This document shows positions 20,454 through 30,846 of a stretch of 64,000 nucleotides of DNA, one piece after another. Source of the stretch: Brevibacterium linens ATCC 9172 (GTDB lineage: Bacteria > Actinomycetota > Actinomycetes > Actinomycetales > Brevibacteriaceae); NCBI RefSeq assembly GCF_900169165.1, contig NZ_FXYY01000005.1, forward strand, positions 1 through 64,000. The letters are read 5' to 3'. Position 1 is the stretch's first letter. The number at the start of each line of letters is the position of its first letter. The notes under the pieces are model-generated. The model was not told where the DNA came from. It did no database searches and worked only from the letters and a program-made list of their open reading frames with translations. Position numbers and translations under genes: made by a program.

Positions 20454-20777
20454 TCAGCTGCCGCGGTAGGTGCTGTAGGCGAAGGGGCTGAGCAGCAGCG
20501 GAATGTGATAGTGCTCCTGGCCGGCCTGGACGGTGAAGTCGATGGTGACCACGGGGTGGAAGTGGTCGACCTTTCGGGCTGCGAAGTAGTCGCCGGTGCC
20601 GAAGACGATCCGGTAGTTGCCCGGCTCGAGGTAGTCGGGGCCGAAGTCGGAGACCCTCCCGTTGTCGTCGGTGCGGGCCGAGACGATGACCTCGTCACCG
20701 GAGTAGAGAGTGACCTCGAGGTCGGCGGCGGGGGTGCCGACCATCGAGTCGAGGGCGTGGGCGGTGATGAAGCTCAT
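20454..20777 (-). CDS. uraH: 5-hydroxyisourate hydrolase (transthyretin-like)
   Basis: The 107-residue protein hydrolyses 5-hydroxyisourate to OHCU. It has the family N-terminus (THALD-like, here ITAHALDSMVG), a central HFHPVVTIDF and the diagnostic C-terminal tetrapeptide YRGS. Length is exactly that of a cytosolic bacterial HIUase. Its ATG overlaps the stop of the OHCU decarboxylase gene by 4 nt (ATGA), implying translational coupling. Confidence 0.96.
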   Translation of the reverse strand: MSFITAHALDSMVGTPAADLEVTLYSGDEVIVSARTDDNGRVSDFGPDYLEPGNYRIVFGTGDYFAARKVDHFHPVVTIDFTVQAGQEHYHIPLLLSPFAYSTYRGS

Positions 20778-21265
20778 GCGAGGATTCCTTCGAGTCTGAG
20801 TTCGGCGATCTGGATGAGCTGCTGCCCGACCTCGGCGGCCTCATCCTCTGCGGTGTTGTCCATGCGGCGCTGCAGTTCGGACAGGATCTCCTCAGGGGTG
20901 CGGCCGGCGGCGCGAATGAGGAAGACGCGGTCGAAGCGGGCTTCGTAGGCGGCGTTGCCCGCGGCCAGCTGGGACTGCACATCGGCTTCCATGGTGCCGA
21001 GTCCGGCCTGTTCACGGCTCGAATGGGCCGCCTCGGCGCTGTCGCCCTTCGCCTTCTCGCCGATGCGCGGATGATGGGACATCGCCGCGTCGATCTCGGC
21101 GCCGGTCAGCGGTGCGGCGGTTCGGGATGCCGCCTTGGCGGAGTCGAGGTCGGCCAGGGGGCGGGCGTCGACGACCGCGTCGATCCACCGGTCGACGTCG
21201 AGGCAGGGACGCAGAATTCCGCGGGCATCATCGGCTGGGAGTCGGTTGAACTCGGCCAGGTCCAC
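20774..21265 (-). CDS. uraD: OHCU decarboxylase
   Basis: The 163-residue enzyme decarboxylates 2-oxo-4-hydroxy-4-carboxy-5-ureidoimidazoline to (S)-allantoin. The catalytic His lies in MSHHPRIGEKA, and SREQAGL and NAAYEARFDRVFLIRAAGRT are family signatures. The start is placed at GTG 21265, because AAGGAGG stands 6 nt upstream and the protein then begins with the conserved DLAEFNRLP; an upstream in-frame ATG at 21325 would run through a palindrome. It heads the operon with HIUase and uricase and is divergent from glycerate kinase. Confidence 0.93.
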   Translation of the reverse strand: MDLAEFNRLPADDARGILRPCLDVDRWIDAVVDARPLADLDSAKAASRTAAPLTGAEIDAAMSHHPRIGEKAKGDSAEAAHSSREQAGLGTMEADVQSQLAAGNAAYEARFDRVFLIRAAGRTPEEILSELQRRMDNTAEDEAAEVGQQLIQIAELRLEGILA

Positions 21266-21301
21266 GGTGACCTCCTTGGCAGGCGCTGAATGACTTTCAC
21301 C

Positions 21302-21323
21302 GTTCGGAATACCATTTCCGAAC
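21302..21323. promoter_or_regulatory. Palindromic operator candidate upstream of uraD
   Basis: GTTCGGAA and TTCCGAAC, 8-bp perfect arms with a 6-bp spacer, lie 37 bp upstream of the uraD start. The size and symmetry suit a dimeric regulator; the IclR protein of this region is one candidate, but the sequence differs from the other shared motifs. Confidence 0.4.
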
Positions 21324-21380
21324 AACTGCTCCGAGTCTGCTGGGCACCACCGGGAATGTCAAATTGCTCACATATTTTTG

Positions 21381-21409
21381 TGGAAACTTTCTTCCGTATG
21401 GTGGATACT
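21381..21409. promoter_or_regulatory. Candidate IclR operator upstream of glycerate kinase
   Basis: The segment holds GGAAACTTTCTTCC followed by GTATGGTGGATACT. Both halves match motifs in the malic enzyme/iclR spacer (15701-15714 and 15641-15658). It lies about 60 bp before the glycerate kinase start and could serve both divergent operons. Confidence 0.5.
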
Positions 21410-21464
21410 GGGTGTGTGGCAACCGCCGCATACCCGACCATCGACGATGAGGTTGAATGAGTGC

Positions 21465-22658
21465 ATGAGCCTGACAACCATTGATCCGACCCCGACGATC
21501 GTCTGCGCGCCCGACTCCTTCAAAGGTTCGGCCTCCGCCCCTGCCGCCGCGGCCGCCATGGCCCGCGGTGCCCGGGCGGTCTTCCCCGGAGCGCGAGTCG
21601 CCGAGCTGCCCTTCGCCGACGGCGGGGAGGGCACGCTCGACGCTCTGCTCGCCGTCTGGGGAACTCGGCCTCGCACCGTGGACACGGTCGATGCCCTGGG
21701 CAGAACCACCTCGGCGGACTTCGGTCTCTCCCCGGACGGACGGACCGCGGTCATCGAAGCCGCCCAGGCCAATGGCCTGCCGCAGGTCTCGGACGTGGAG
21801 CTGCAGCCCGAACGCGCCGCTACCTTCGGCGTCGGACTCATCGCGGCCGCGGCACTCGACCTCGGGGTCGAGGAGATCCTCCTGTGCATCGGCGGTTCGG
21901 CGAGCACGGACGGCGGGACCGGAATCCTGGCAGCCCTCGGCGCACGCTTCACCGATGCCGCAGGTCAGCCGGTCGCACAGGGCGGTGGCGGGCTGGCAGC
22001 GATCTCCGCGGTCGACACCTCGGGGCTGGACCGACGGGCCACGGCGGTGCGGTGGCGCATCGCCGTCGACGTCGACAATCCGCTCACCGGACCCCGCGGG
22101 GCCGCCGCGGTCTTCGGCCCGCAGAAGGGAGCGGATGCGGAATCGGTGGACGTGCTCGATTCCGGGCTCGGTCACTTGGCCGAGGTGCTCACCGGCACCT
22201 CTGAAGAGGCCGAGGCTCTGGCGGCGACTCCGGGATTCGGGGCCGCCGGCGGGATACCGCTGACGCTGACGACGCTGCTCGGCGCCGAGGTGGTTCCCGG
22301 GTCGACGATGGTCGCCGAGGCCGTGGGCCTGGCCGAGGCTCTGGCCGAATCCGACTTTGTGCTCACGGGAGAGGGATCCTTCGATTCCCAATCCTTGGGC
22401 GGGAAGGTCGTCGCGGCCGTACGGGACCACGCCCCCGCCTCGGCGAGGGTGATCGTCATCGCCGGTCGGGTCGGCCTGTCCGCCGCGGAGTGCCGGGAGG
22501 CCGGGATCACGGCGGCGCTGTCGATCGCACCGGGCCCCGCGGACCTGGCCACCCTGTCCGAGCGCGCCGAAGCGCTCATCGAGGACACGGCCGCGCAGGC
22601 GTGCGCACTCAGCTCGCCGCCGAACACACCATTTCAACGACGAAAGGACGCACCATGA
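21465..22658 (+). CDS. glxK: Glycerate kinase, GarK/GlxK type
   Basis: The 397-residue enzyme phosphorylates glycerate to 2-phosphoglycerate, the last step of the glyoxylate carboligase route. APDSFKGS at the N-terminus, PFADGGEGTLDAL, IGGSASTDGGTG and LTGEGSFDSQSLGGK are signatures of the type I family. The start ATG at 21465 (MSLTTID) has a weak GAGG site about 12 nt upstream; ATG 21447 is possible. In a normal pathway it would follow Gcl and tartronate semialdehyde reductase, but Gcl is truncated here and the reductase is absent from the window. Its stop overlaps the bcp start (ATGA). Confidence 0.92.
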   Translation: MSLTTIDPTPTIVCAPDSFKGSASAPAAAAAMARGARAVFPGARVAELPFADGGEGTLDALLAVWGTRPRTVDTVDALGRTTSADFGLSPDGRTAVIEAAQANGLPQVSDVELQPERAATFGVGLIAAAALDLGVEEILLCIGGSASTDGGTGILAALGARFTDAAGQPVAQGGGGLAAISAVDTSGLDRRATAVRWRIAVDVDNPLTGPRGAAAVFGPQKGADAESVDVLDSGLGHLAEVLTGTSEEAEALAATPGFGAAGGIPLTLTTLLGAEVVPGSTMVAEAVGLAEALAESDFVLTGEGSFDSQSLGGKVVAAVRDHAPASARVIVIAGRVGLSAAECREAGITAALSIAPGPADLATLSERAEALIEDTAAQACALSSPPNTPFQRRKDAP

Positions 22659-23134
22659 CCACGACCACTCAGACTCAGCTCACCGTCGGAGACATCGCTC
22701 CCGACTTCACGCTCACCGACGCCGAGGGACGGACCGTCTCGAAGGACGATCTCGCCGGCCGCGACGTCATCCTCTACTTCTACCCGAAGGCCGCATCGCC
22801 GGGCTGCACGACGGAGGCCTGTGATTTCCGGGACAATCTCTCCGCCCTGTCGGCCGCCGGCTTCGAGGTCCTCGGAGTCTCCCCAGACGACACCGAATCG
22901 CTCAAGGAATTCGCCGCTGAGGAGGGCCTGACGTTCTCGCTGCTCTCCGACCCCGGTGCGGCGGTGGCGAAGGCCTACGGCAGCTACGGGCAGAAGACGA
23001 TCGGGGAGCACACGTTCCAGGGAACCCAGCGCTCGACCTTCGTCATCGGCGCCGACGGCACGCTCACCCACGCCGAGTACAACGTCGACGCCCGCGGCCA
23101 CGTGGCCCGCCTCCGCACCCACCTCCTCCCCTGA
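22655..23134 (+). CDS. bcp: Thiol peroxidase of the Bcp/AhpC-TSA family
   Basis: The 159-residue peroxiredoxin reduces peroxides. The peroxidatic Cys51 and the Cys56 five residues on in PGCTTEACDF mark it as a BCP-type (PrxQ) enzyme. IAPDFTLTDAEG and FQGTQRSTFVI are also conserved. It overlaps glycerate kinase by 4 nt, so the two are translationally coupled, perhaps because uricase and xanthine dehydrogenase release hydrogen peroxide. A 56-bp palindrome starts 3 nt after its stop. Confidence 0.93.
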   Translation: MTTTTQTQLTVGDIAPDFTLTDAEGRTVSKDDLAGRDVILYFYPKAASPGCTTEACDFRDNLSALSAAGFEVLGVSPDDTESLKEFAAEEGLTFSLLSDPGAAVAKAYGSYGQKTIGEHTFQGTQRSTFVIGADGTLTHAEYNVDARGHVARLRTHLLP

Positions 23135-23137
23135 TTG

Positions 23138-23193
23138 CTACCTGACGGCGGCCCAGCAACCTCGCGCGAGGTTGCTGGGCCGCCGTCAGGTGC
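23138..23193. repeat. 56-bp palindrome, copy 1 (T/A variant)
   Basis: Inverted repeat with no spacer, centred on CGCGCG, starting 3 nt after the bcp stop and ending 11 nt before the convergent end of the next gene. The outermost bases of the right arm (TGC instead of TAG) break pairing at the tips. The fifth stem pair is T-A here, as in copy 3. Confidence 0.85.
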
Positions 23194-23204
23194 TTCTGGG
23201 CGCA

Positions 23205-24194
23205 TCATCCGGTGCGCAGACGCGCGGCGAGGGTCCCGAGGATGCGTTCGAACGGCGCGGTGCGGAACAGGTCTCCGAAGGTCAGGCGAATGATCTTGTA
23301 CCCCCGGGCCTCGAGCGCTGCTTCGCGCGCCTTCTCCGCGGCGAGGCTCTCTCGTGTCGAACGGCCGTCCATCGTGTACTTCTCCATGCCGTCGATCTCG
23401 ACGATGAGCCGGGCATCGTGGTTGCAGAAGTCGACACGGGCGATGACCTCGCCGAGGTGGCCGAAGAACTCCACCTGCGGTTCGAATCCGGTGATGCCGT
23501 GTTCGAAGAAGCGCACCGCTGCGATCGACTCCGAGGGGGCTTCGCGCCTGCCGTCGGTGAGGTCGAGAGCACGCAGCACCGCGGCGTCACCGCGGGATTC
23601 GGGACACTCCGCCAGCACCGCTTCGATGCGGAAACGCGTGGTGCGGCGCCGGCGGATCACCTCGTCGAGCATCGGCACGGACACGTCCGGTGCGTAGTCC
23701 CGGGCGATGTCGATGAGCGTGCGCTCCATCGTCGTCACCGCATAGATGCCGACCATCTTCCGGTGCGCGGACGGAATCGCGCGATTGCGCACATAGAGGT
23801 GCCGGTACTTGCGGCTGACGTTCGGCCGGAACACCTCCACCCTCGTCTCAGCCGGATAGGCGATCGGGAGGTTGTGGATGAGTGCCGCCGACAGATGGGA
23901 GAAGACCTCGCGCCCTTTCGTCACCCGCCATCGCCCCGATGCGGTGTGGATCTTCTCGGCCCGCGTGCGGATGAGCACTCTCAGGGGTTCGATCTCATCG
24001 CGCATATCGCCCTGGTGGCCGAATTCTTCGAAGTCGGCTTCGGTCAGGGCCGCCCAGATCGGCTCATGTCGCGCATCCGCGCAGGAGCCGGTGGCCACAT
24101 ATCGTCCTCGCGCTACGCGTTCGAGACAGCACTTCTCCCCGCGCCGAATCTCGTCTTTGGTGAACCCGAGCCGATAGAGCTTTTGAGTCGTCAT
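23205..24194 (-). CDS. DUF559-type endonuclease-fold protein with AbiEi-like N-terminus
   Basis: The protein of about 329 residues resembles a common actinobacterial family with an AbiEi antitoxin-like N-terminal winged helix region and a C-terminal DUF559/Vsr-like nuclease-fold domain (about 230-325). The latter shows EVIARVDFCNHDARLIVEIDG, an Asp and a Glu of the expected metal site, and a C-terminal IRLTFGDLF. No toxin or methylase partner is adjacent. Function is unknown; repair or defence roles have been suggested for the fold. Start ATG 24194 is tentative (24206 also possible). The gene lies between two copies of the 56-bp palindrome and interrupts the ureide genes, so it may be an insertion. 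Confidence 0.72.
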   Translation of the reverse strand: MTTQKLYRLGFTKDEIRRGEKCCLERVARGRYVATGSCADARHEPIWAALTEADFEEFGHQGDMRDEIEPLRVLIRTRAEKIHTASGRWRVTKGREVFSHLSAALIHNLPIAYPAETRVEVFRPNVSRKYRHLYVRNRAIPSAHRKMVGIYAVTTMERTLIDIARDYAPDVSVPMLDEVIRRRRTTRFRIEAVLAECPESRGDAAVLRALDLTDGRREAPSESIAAVRFFEHGITGFEPQVEFFGHLGEVIARVDFCNHDARLIVEIDGMEKYTMDGRSTRESLAAEKAREAALEARGYKIIRLTFGDLFRTAPFERILGTLAARLRTG

Positions 24195-24278
24195 ACTTAA
24201 GTACATGAAACCAAATTGCACTATCCGGCATCAAAGCACAATATGTGGGCGTAATCTGTGGATAACTTCTCCCCGGAA

Positions 24279-24334
24279 CTACCCGACGGCGGCCCAGCAA
24301 CCTCGCGCGAGGTTGCTGGGCCGCCGTCGGGTAG
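24279..24334. repeat. 56-bp palindrome, copy 2 (C/G variant)
   Basis: A perfect 28-bp-arm palindrome without spacer. It lies 4 nt beyond the stop of the minus-strand allB gene and 84 bp before the start of the DUF559 gene. Stem pair five is C-G. Confidence 0.9.
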
Positions 24335-24338
24335 TAAT

Positions 24339-25694
24339 TCAGCGGGCGGTGAGGAGGCGGCCTGCGGGGGCCTCGAAGTCGACCGGGGCACCGCGCAGCA
24401 CGGTTCGCGTCACCCGACCGCGGACGGCGCGGGTGTCGTACGCGCTGATCTGGTTGCGGTGCCAGAGCTCCGCGGCCCGCACCGTCCACTCGTCGTCGGG
24501 GGCGAAGACGGCGAAGTCCGCGTCATTGCCCTCGGCGATCGCCCCCTTGCCGTCAACCCGGGCCACGGCCGCCGGCGCCGCGGACATCCAGCGGACCACC
24601 TCGGCGAGCTCGATTCCGCGCTTCGCGGCTTCGGTCCACACGAGCGAGAGTCCCAGCTGCAGCGACGAGATCCCGCCCCACGCCGCACCGAAATCGCCTG
24701 TGTCGAGCAGTTTGAGTTCGGCCGTCGACGGCGAGTGGTCGGAGACGATGCAGTCGATCGTGCCGTCGATGAGCCCCTGCCACAGCGCCTCCCGGTTCGA
24801 TTCCTCACGGATCGGCGGGCAGCATTTGTGCGTCGTCGCCCCGTCCGGGATCTCCTCGGCGGTGAAGACGAGGTAGTGCGGGCAGGTCTCGACGGTGAGC
24901 TTGATGCCCTCGGCCTTGGCCGCGGCGATCTGCCCCAGCGCATCCGCCGAGGACAGGTGCAGGATGTGCGCCCGGGCCCCGGTCTCCCGGGCTGCGTCGA
25001 CGACTCGGGCGATCGCGACGTTCTCGGCTTCGCGGGGGCGCGTGGCGAGGAAGTCGGCGAACTTCGGGCCCGAGTTCTTCGGCGCCGAGGTCATCACCTC
25101 GTGATCCTCGGCATGGACGATGAGCATTCCGTCGAAGGAGGCGATCTCGGCCATGTCCGCCTTCATCTCGGCCGGTTCCAGCGGCGGGAACTCCTCGACG
25201 CCGGAGTCCTCGAGGAAGCATTTGAACCCGTAGACGCCCGCTTCGTGCAGAGGACGCAGATCCGCGGTGTTGCCAGGAATCGCCCCGCCCCAGAAGCCGA
25301 CGTCGACGAAGGCCTTGGGCTCGGCGACCTCGCGTTTCGTCTCCAGGGCTGCGACGTTGACCGTCGGTGGCAGCGAGTTCAGCGGCATATCGATAATCGT
25401 CGTCACTCCCCCGGCCGCGGCCGCGCGGGTCGCGCTGGCGAAGCCCTCCCATTCGGCGCGACCGGGATCGTTGACGTGGACGTGGGAGTCGACGAGACCG
25501 GGCAGCAGCACCTGATCATCCCCGACCTCGATGACTGTCACCTCCGCCGAGGCGATTGTGCCCTGATCCTGTCCACCGCGGGCGATCTCGGCGATCTTCC
25601 CACCCCTGACCCCGATCGTCACCGGTTCGATGCCGTCGGGCAGCAGAGCCTTCTCGGCATGGATGATCAGGTCGAAGTCGGCGTCGTTGCTCAA
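24339..25694 (-). CDS. allB: Allantoinase
   Basis: The 451-residue amidohydrolase opens allantoin to allantoate. The metal motif PGLVDSHVHVNDPGR, GGVTTIIDMPLNSLPP, the carboxylated lysine in GFKCFLEDSG, the HAEDHE histidine and SDHSPS aspartate are all visible. Length is normal. The TTG at 25694 is the start, because GAGGAGG lies 5-6 nt upstream; a much longer frame continues into the gcl remnant in a different frame and is not real. A 10-bp palindrome CGGTATACCG (25742-25751) lies in its promoter region and could be an operator. Confidence 0.94.
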   Translation of the reverse strand: MSNDADFDLIIHAEKALLPDGIEPVTIGVRGGKIAEIARGGQDQGTIASAEVTVIEVGDDQVLLPGLVDSHVHVNDPGRAEWEGFASATRAAAAGGVTTIIDMPLNSLPPTVNVAALETKREVAEPKAFVDVGFWGGAIPGNTADLRPLHEAGVYGFKCFLEDSGVEEFPPLEPAEMKADMAEIASFDGMLIVHAEDHEVMTSAPKNSGPKFADFLATRPREAENVAIARVVDAARETGARAHILHLSSADALGQIAAAKAEGIKLTVETCPHYLVFTAEEIPDGATTHKCCPPIREESNREALWQGLIDGTIDCIVSDHSPSTAELKLLDTGDFGAAWGGISSLQLGLSLVWTEAAKRGIELAEVVRWMSAAPAAVARVDGKGAIAEGNDADFAVFAPDDEWTVRAAELWHRNQISAYDTRAVRGRVTRTVLRGAPVDFEAPAGRLLTAR

Positions 25695-25741
25695 TGTTCC
25701 TCCTCGGTCGCCCGTCCTTGAGGGCCGGGTGGATGCAGTTC

Positions 25742-25751
25742 CGGTATACCG
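25742..25751. promoter_or_regulatory. Palindrome in the allB upstream region
   Basis: CGGTATACCG is a perfect 10-bp palindrome about 48 bp upstream of the allB start, in the 128-bp gap between allB and the gcl remnant. It could be an operator or part of a -10 region; no second copy was noticed. Confidence 0.3.
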
Positions 25752-25822
25752 TTCTAGACTACTCGGCTCGGGCGGTTCGGCCCAGCCCTCCCGCGGTTCG
25801 GGCCAGCGAGACCGGGCCCGGC

Positions 25823-26272
25823 CTATTTCGCTGCGGCCAGTTCGCCCATCGGGCTCAGCGCGCTCGGAGCGTCGGCCGGGGTCTGGGCAAGCGTCTCGAA
25901 CTCGTTGATCTGGTCGAGGGCGATGCCCATCGAGATGTTCGTGACGCGTTCGAGGATGACCTCGACGACCACGGGCACCTGATGTTCGTCCATGAGTCCC
26001 TTGGCCACCCGCAGGCCTTCGCCGATGAGTTCGGGATCCTCGACCCGCAGCGCCTTGCACCCGAGCCCCTGGGTCACGGCCACGTGGTCGACGCCGTATC
26101 CGGAGGATGCGGAACCGGCGGCGTTGATGTTCTCGAATGCCAGCGACACCTCGTAGTCCATCTCGAAGCCGCGCTGGGACTGACGGATGAGGCCCAGGTA
26201 GGAGTTGTTGACGACGATGTGGACATAGGGGATCCGGTGCTGCGCGCCGACAGCGAGCTCTTCGAGCATGAA
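25823..26272 (-). pseudogene. gcl: Glyoxylate carboligase, C-terminal remnant
   Basis: The frame encodes the last ~150 residues of tartronate-semialdehyde synthase: [60 protein letters not shown] and a closing ADAPSA. Intact Gcl has about 590 residues. Homology stops abruptly at the Phe-Met pair that in Gcl follows the GD of the thiamine-diphosphate motif; an in-frame TGA lies seven codons before the first Met. The part kept has the NN end of the ThDP/Mg site but not its GD start, and lacks both other domains, so no activity is possible. A 56-bp palindrome begins 38 bp beyond the break. It separates allB from guaD, where intact gcl would suit the pathway. Confidence 0.88.
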
Positions 26273-26310
26273 TCGCCCGCGGAGGTCCCGTCAAGACCTT
26301 CCCCTCAGAA

Positions 26311-26366
26311 CTACCTGACGGCGGCCCAGCAACCTCGCGCGAGGTTGCTGGGCCGCCGTCAGGTAG
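26311..26366. repeat. 56-bp palindrome, copy 3 (T/A variant)
   Basis: A perfect palindrome without spacer, 9 nt past the guaD stop and 38 bp from the gcl break point. Stem pair five is T-A. Confidence 0.9.
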
Positions 26367-26375
26367 TAATTGGGG

Positions 26376-27653
26376 TCAGAGAGGGGTGCCGTCGACCCAG
26401 ACGCCGGCGATGTCGCCCGGGGTGCCCATCGCGAAGATCTTTGCCAAGGCGTCCTCGTCGTCGGCAGCGTGGCGGATGCCGACGTCCAAGGGCTGCCCCG
26501 CGGCCGGGCGGATGAGCACGGCGTCGAAGCGCTTGCCCTCGCTGAGCACGCCGACATCGTCGAGCTCGAGCGCCTCGGCGCCGGCCGCAGTCGCCAGGTG
26601 CAGCAGATGCGCCGAGTTCAGTGCCACTCCCCCGGACGGATCGAGCTGCTGCATGAAGTACGACTGCACCCCTTCCTTGAGCAGGTTGAACCCGGTCCCC
26701 GCCCCGACGTCGGAGCCCAAAGCCACCCGGACACCCGCCTCGATATGCCGGCGCAACGGAAAGAAACCGCTGGCCAGAGCCGAGTTCGAGGTCGGACAGT
26801 GCGCGGCCACGGACCCGGCCTCGGCCATGCGTGCCAGTTCCCGATCCTGCGGGTGGACGTTGTGCGCGAGCACCGTGCGCCGACCGACGAGCCCCGCCCG
26901 GTCGTAGGTGTCGAGATAGTCACGAGCCTCCGGGTGGATCTGCGCGACTCCGGAGATCTCATCGACGTTCTCGTTCAGGTGCGAAGTCACCCAGATTCCC
27001 GGATTCTCCTCCACGAGGCGGCCGCCGGCGGCCAGCAGCTCGGGACCTGCGGAGAACGAGAACCGCGGCGTCACCGCGTAGCGCAATCGTCCCTTCCCGT
27101 GCCACCGGTCGATGAGCGCCTGACTCTCCTGCGCCGAGCGCTCCACGTCGGTGAGCAGCGCCTCTGGTAAGTTCCGGTCGCTGGTGACCAGGCCGGAGGT
27201 GATCCGCAGCCCCGACTCTGACGCGGCGGAGAAGAAGATGTCCATGGCGCTCGCGAAGTGCGAACCGAAGACCATCGCCGAGGTGGTCCCCGCCGAGATC
27301 AGCCCCGTGAGGAATTCGCCGGCCACCGCCTTCGCGTAGGCGGGGTCGGCGAGTTTCGCCTCTTCGGGCAGGGCGCACTGGTCGAGCCAGTCGAGCAGAG
27401 GCCGCCCGAGGTGGCCGATGGCACGGACCTGCGGCAGATGGACGTGCGTATCGATGAGTCCGGGGATGAGCACACCGTCGCGGAGGTCGACGACCTCGGC
27501 GTCCGGATGTGCTGCCCGGGCCGTGTCGACATCGGTGCGGGAGGTGATGAGCCCGTCGTCGACGACGAGGGCGACATCGGACGCCGAACGCAGCCGGCCT
27601 CCGGTGAACGGGTTGTCCGGCGTATCGAAGACGCGGGCACGGTAGATGACCAC
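26376..27653 (-). CDS. guaD: Guanine deaminase
   Basis: The 425-residue amidohydrolase deaminates guanine to xanthine. The zinc motifs PGLIDTHVHLPQ, SHLNEN, LAHNVH and the aspartate in LGSDVGAG are present, and the order matches bacterial GuaD. The GTG at 27653 has AAGGAG 7 nt upstream; the open frame upstream is not homologous. It follows xdhC by 32 nt in the same direction, so its product xanthine feeds the XdhABC enzyme encoded just upstream. Confidence 0.93.
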   Translation of the reverse strand: MVIYRARVFDTPDNPFTGGRLRSASDVALVVDDGLITSRTDVDTARAAHPDAEVVDLRDGVLIPGLIDTHVHLPQVRAIGHLGRPLLDWLDQCALPEEAKLADPAYAKAVAGEFLTGLISAGTTSAMVFGSHFASAMDIFFSAASESGLRITSGLVTSDRNLPEALLTDVERSAQESQALIDRWHGKGRLRYAVTPRFSFSAGPELLAAGGRLVEENPGIWVTSHLNENVDEISGVAQIHPEARDYLDTYDRAGLVGRRTVLAHNVHPQDRELARMAEAGSVAAHCPTSNSALASGFFPLRRHIEAGVRVALGSDVGAGTGFNLLKEGVQSYFMQQLDPSGGVALNSAHLLHLATAAGAEALELDDVGVLSEGKRFDAVLIRPAAGQPLDVGIRHAADDEDALAKIFAMGTPGDIAGVWVDGTPL

Positions 27654-27685
27654 AGTGGTTCTCCTTGAGTCAGTGGTGGTAAAAA

Positions 27686-28467
27686 TCAGCCGATGCGGCC
27701 GAGCAGGTCCGCGGCGACGCTCACGGCGATCGTTGCGGGCGCTTTGCCCGGCAGCTCGGGCAGTCCGATGGGGCACCGGATGGTGTCGACGGCCTCGAGG
27801 TCGAAGCCCTCGGCGGCGAGGTTCTTGCGAAAGCGCTGCCATTTCGCGTTCGAGCCGATGAGTCCGACCGAGCCGAGGTCGCCGCGGGTCAGCGCCGCGG
27901 AGCACAGGTGCAGGTCTTCGGCATGGTCATGGGTCATGATGACCACGTGCGCGCCGGCCGGCAGGCTCTCAAGCACCTCTTCGCCGACGACGGCGAATTC
28001 GCGGCGGATCCGCGCCACCGGCGCCTCCAACCCATCGAGAGCCTCGAGCTGCTCCGGTCGGGAATCGGACACGGTGAGGTCGAGATCGTGGCGGGCCAGG
28101 ATCCGCGTGAGTTCGAGGCCGATGTTGCCGATGCCGAAGATCGCCACCGAGGCGGGCACGGGCAGGGGTTCGAACAGCATCGTGACCTCTCCGCCGCAGC
28201 ATTGGCGACCGTATTTCGCCGGAGCCTTGTCGTTGAGCCGCAGGGTGAGCATCTCCGGGGCCGTCTGTCCCTCGGCGAGCAGCTCCCGGGCACGGGTGAG
28301 GGCCGTCATCTCGAGATTGCCCCCGCCGATGGTCCCGAACAGGTCATCGGCGGTGGCGATCATCTTCGCTCCCGCCTCACGTGGGGCGTGCCCACGCACC
28401 GCGGCGAGAGTGATGAGGACAGCCGGCACCCGAGCTGCGCGAAGCTCGGCTGCGGTGTCCATCCAGG

Positions 28468-28471
<4 letters not shown>
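27686..28471 (-). CDS. xdhC: Xanthine dehydrogenase maturation factor XdhC
   Basis: The 261-residue protein matches XdhC, the chaperone that sulfurates and inserts the molybdenum cofactor. The N-terminal domain has the cysteine-rich YGRQCCGGEV, and the C-terminal Rossmann-like domain has IFGIGNIG and GLIGSNAKWQRFR. It starts 4 nt inside the end of xdhB (ATGA) and probably depends on its translation. Confidence 0.93.

Positions 28472-30845
<2,374 letters not shown>

Positions 30846-30846
<1 letters not shown>

Noticed and set aside
25695..26294. N-terminal extension of allantoinase to 651 residues
   Set aside because: It overlaps the gcl remnant in another frame and has no homology; TTG 25694 has a strong ribosome-binding site.
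23138..26366. CRISPR array
   Set aside because: The three identical-looking repeats are 1-2 kb apart with genes between them, not regular short spacers.
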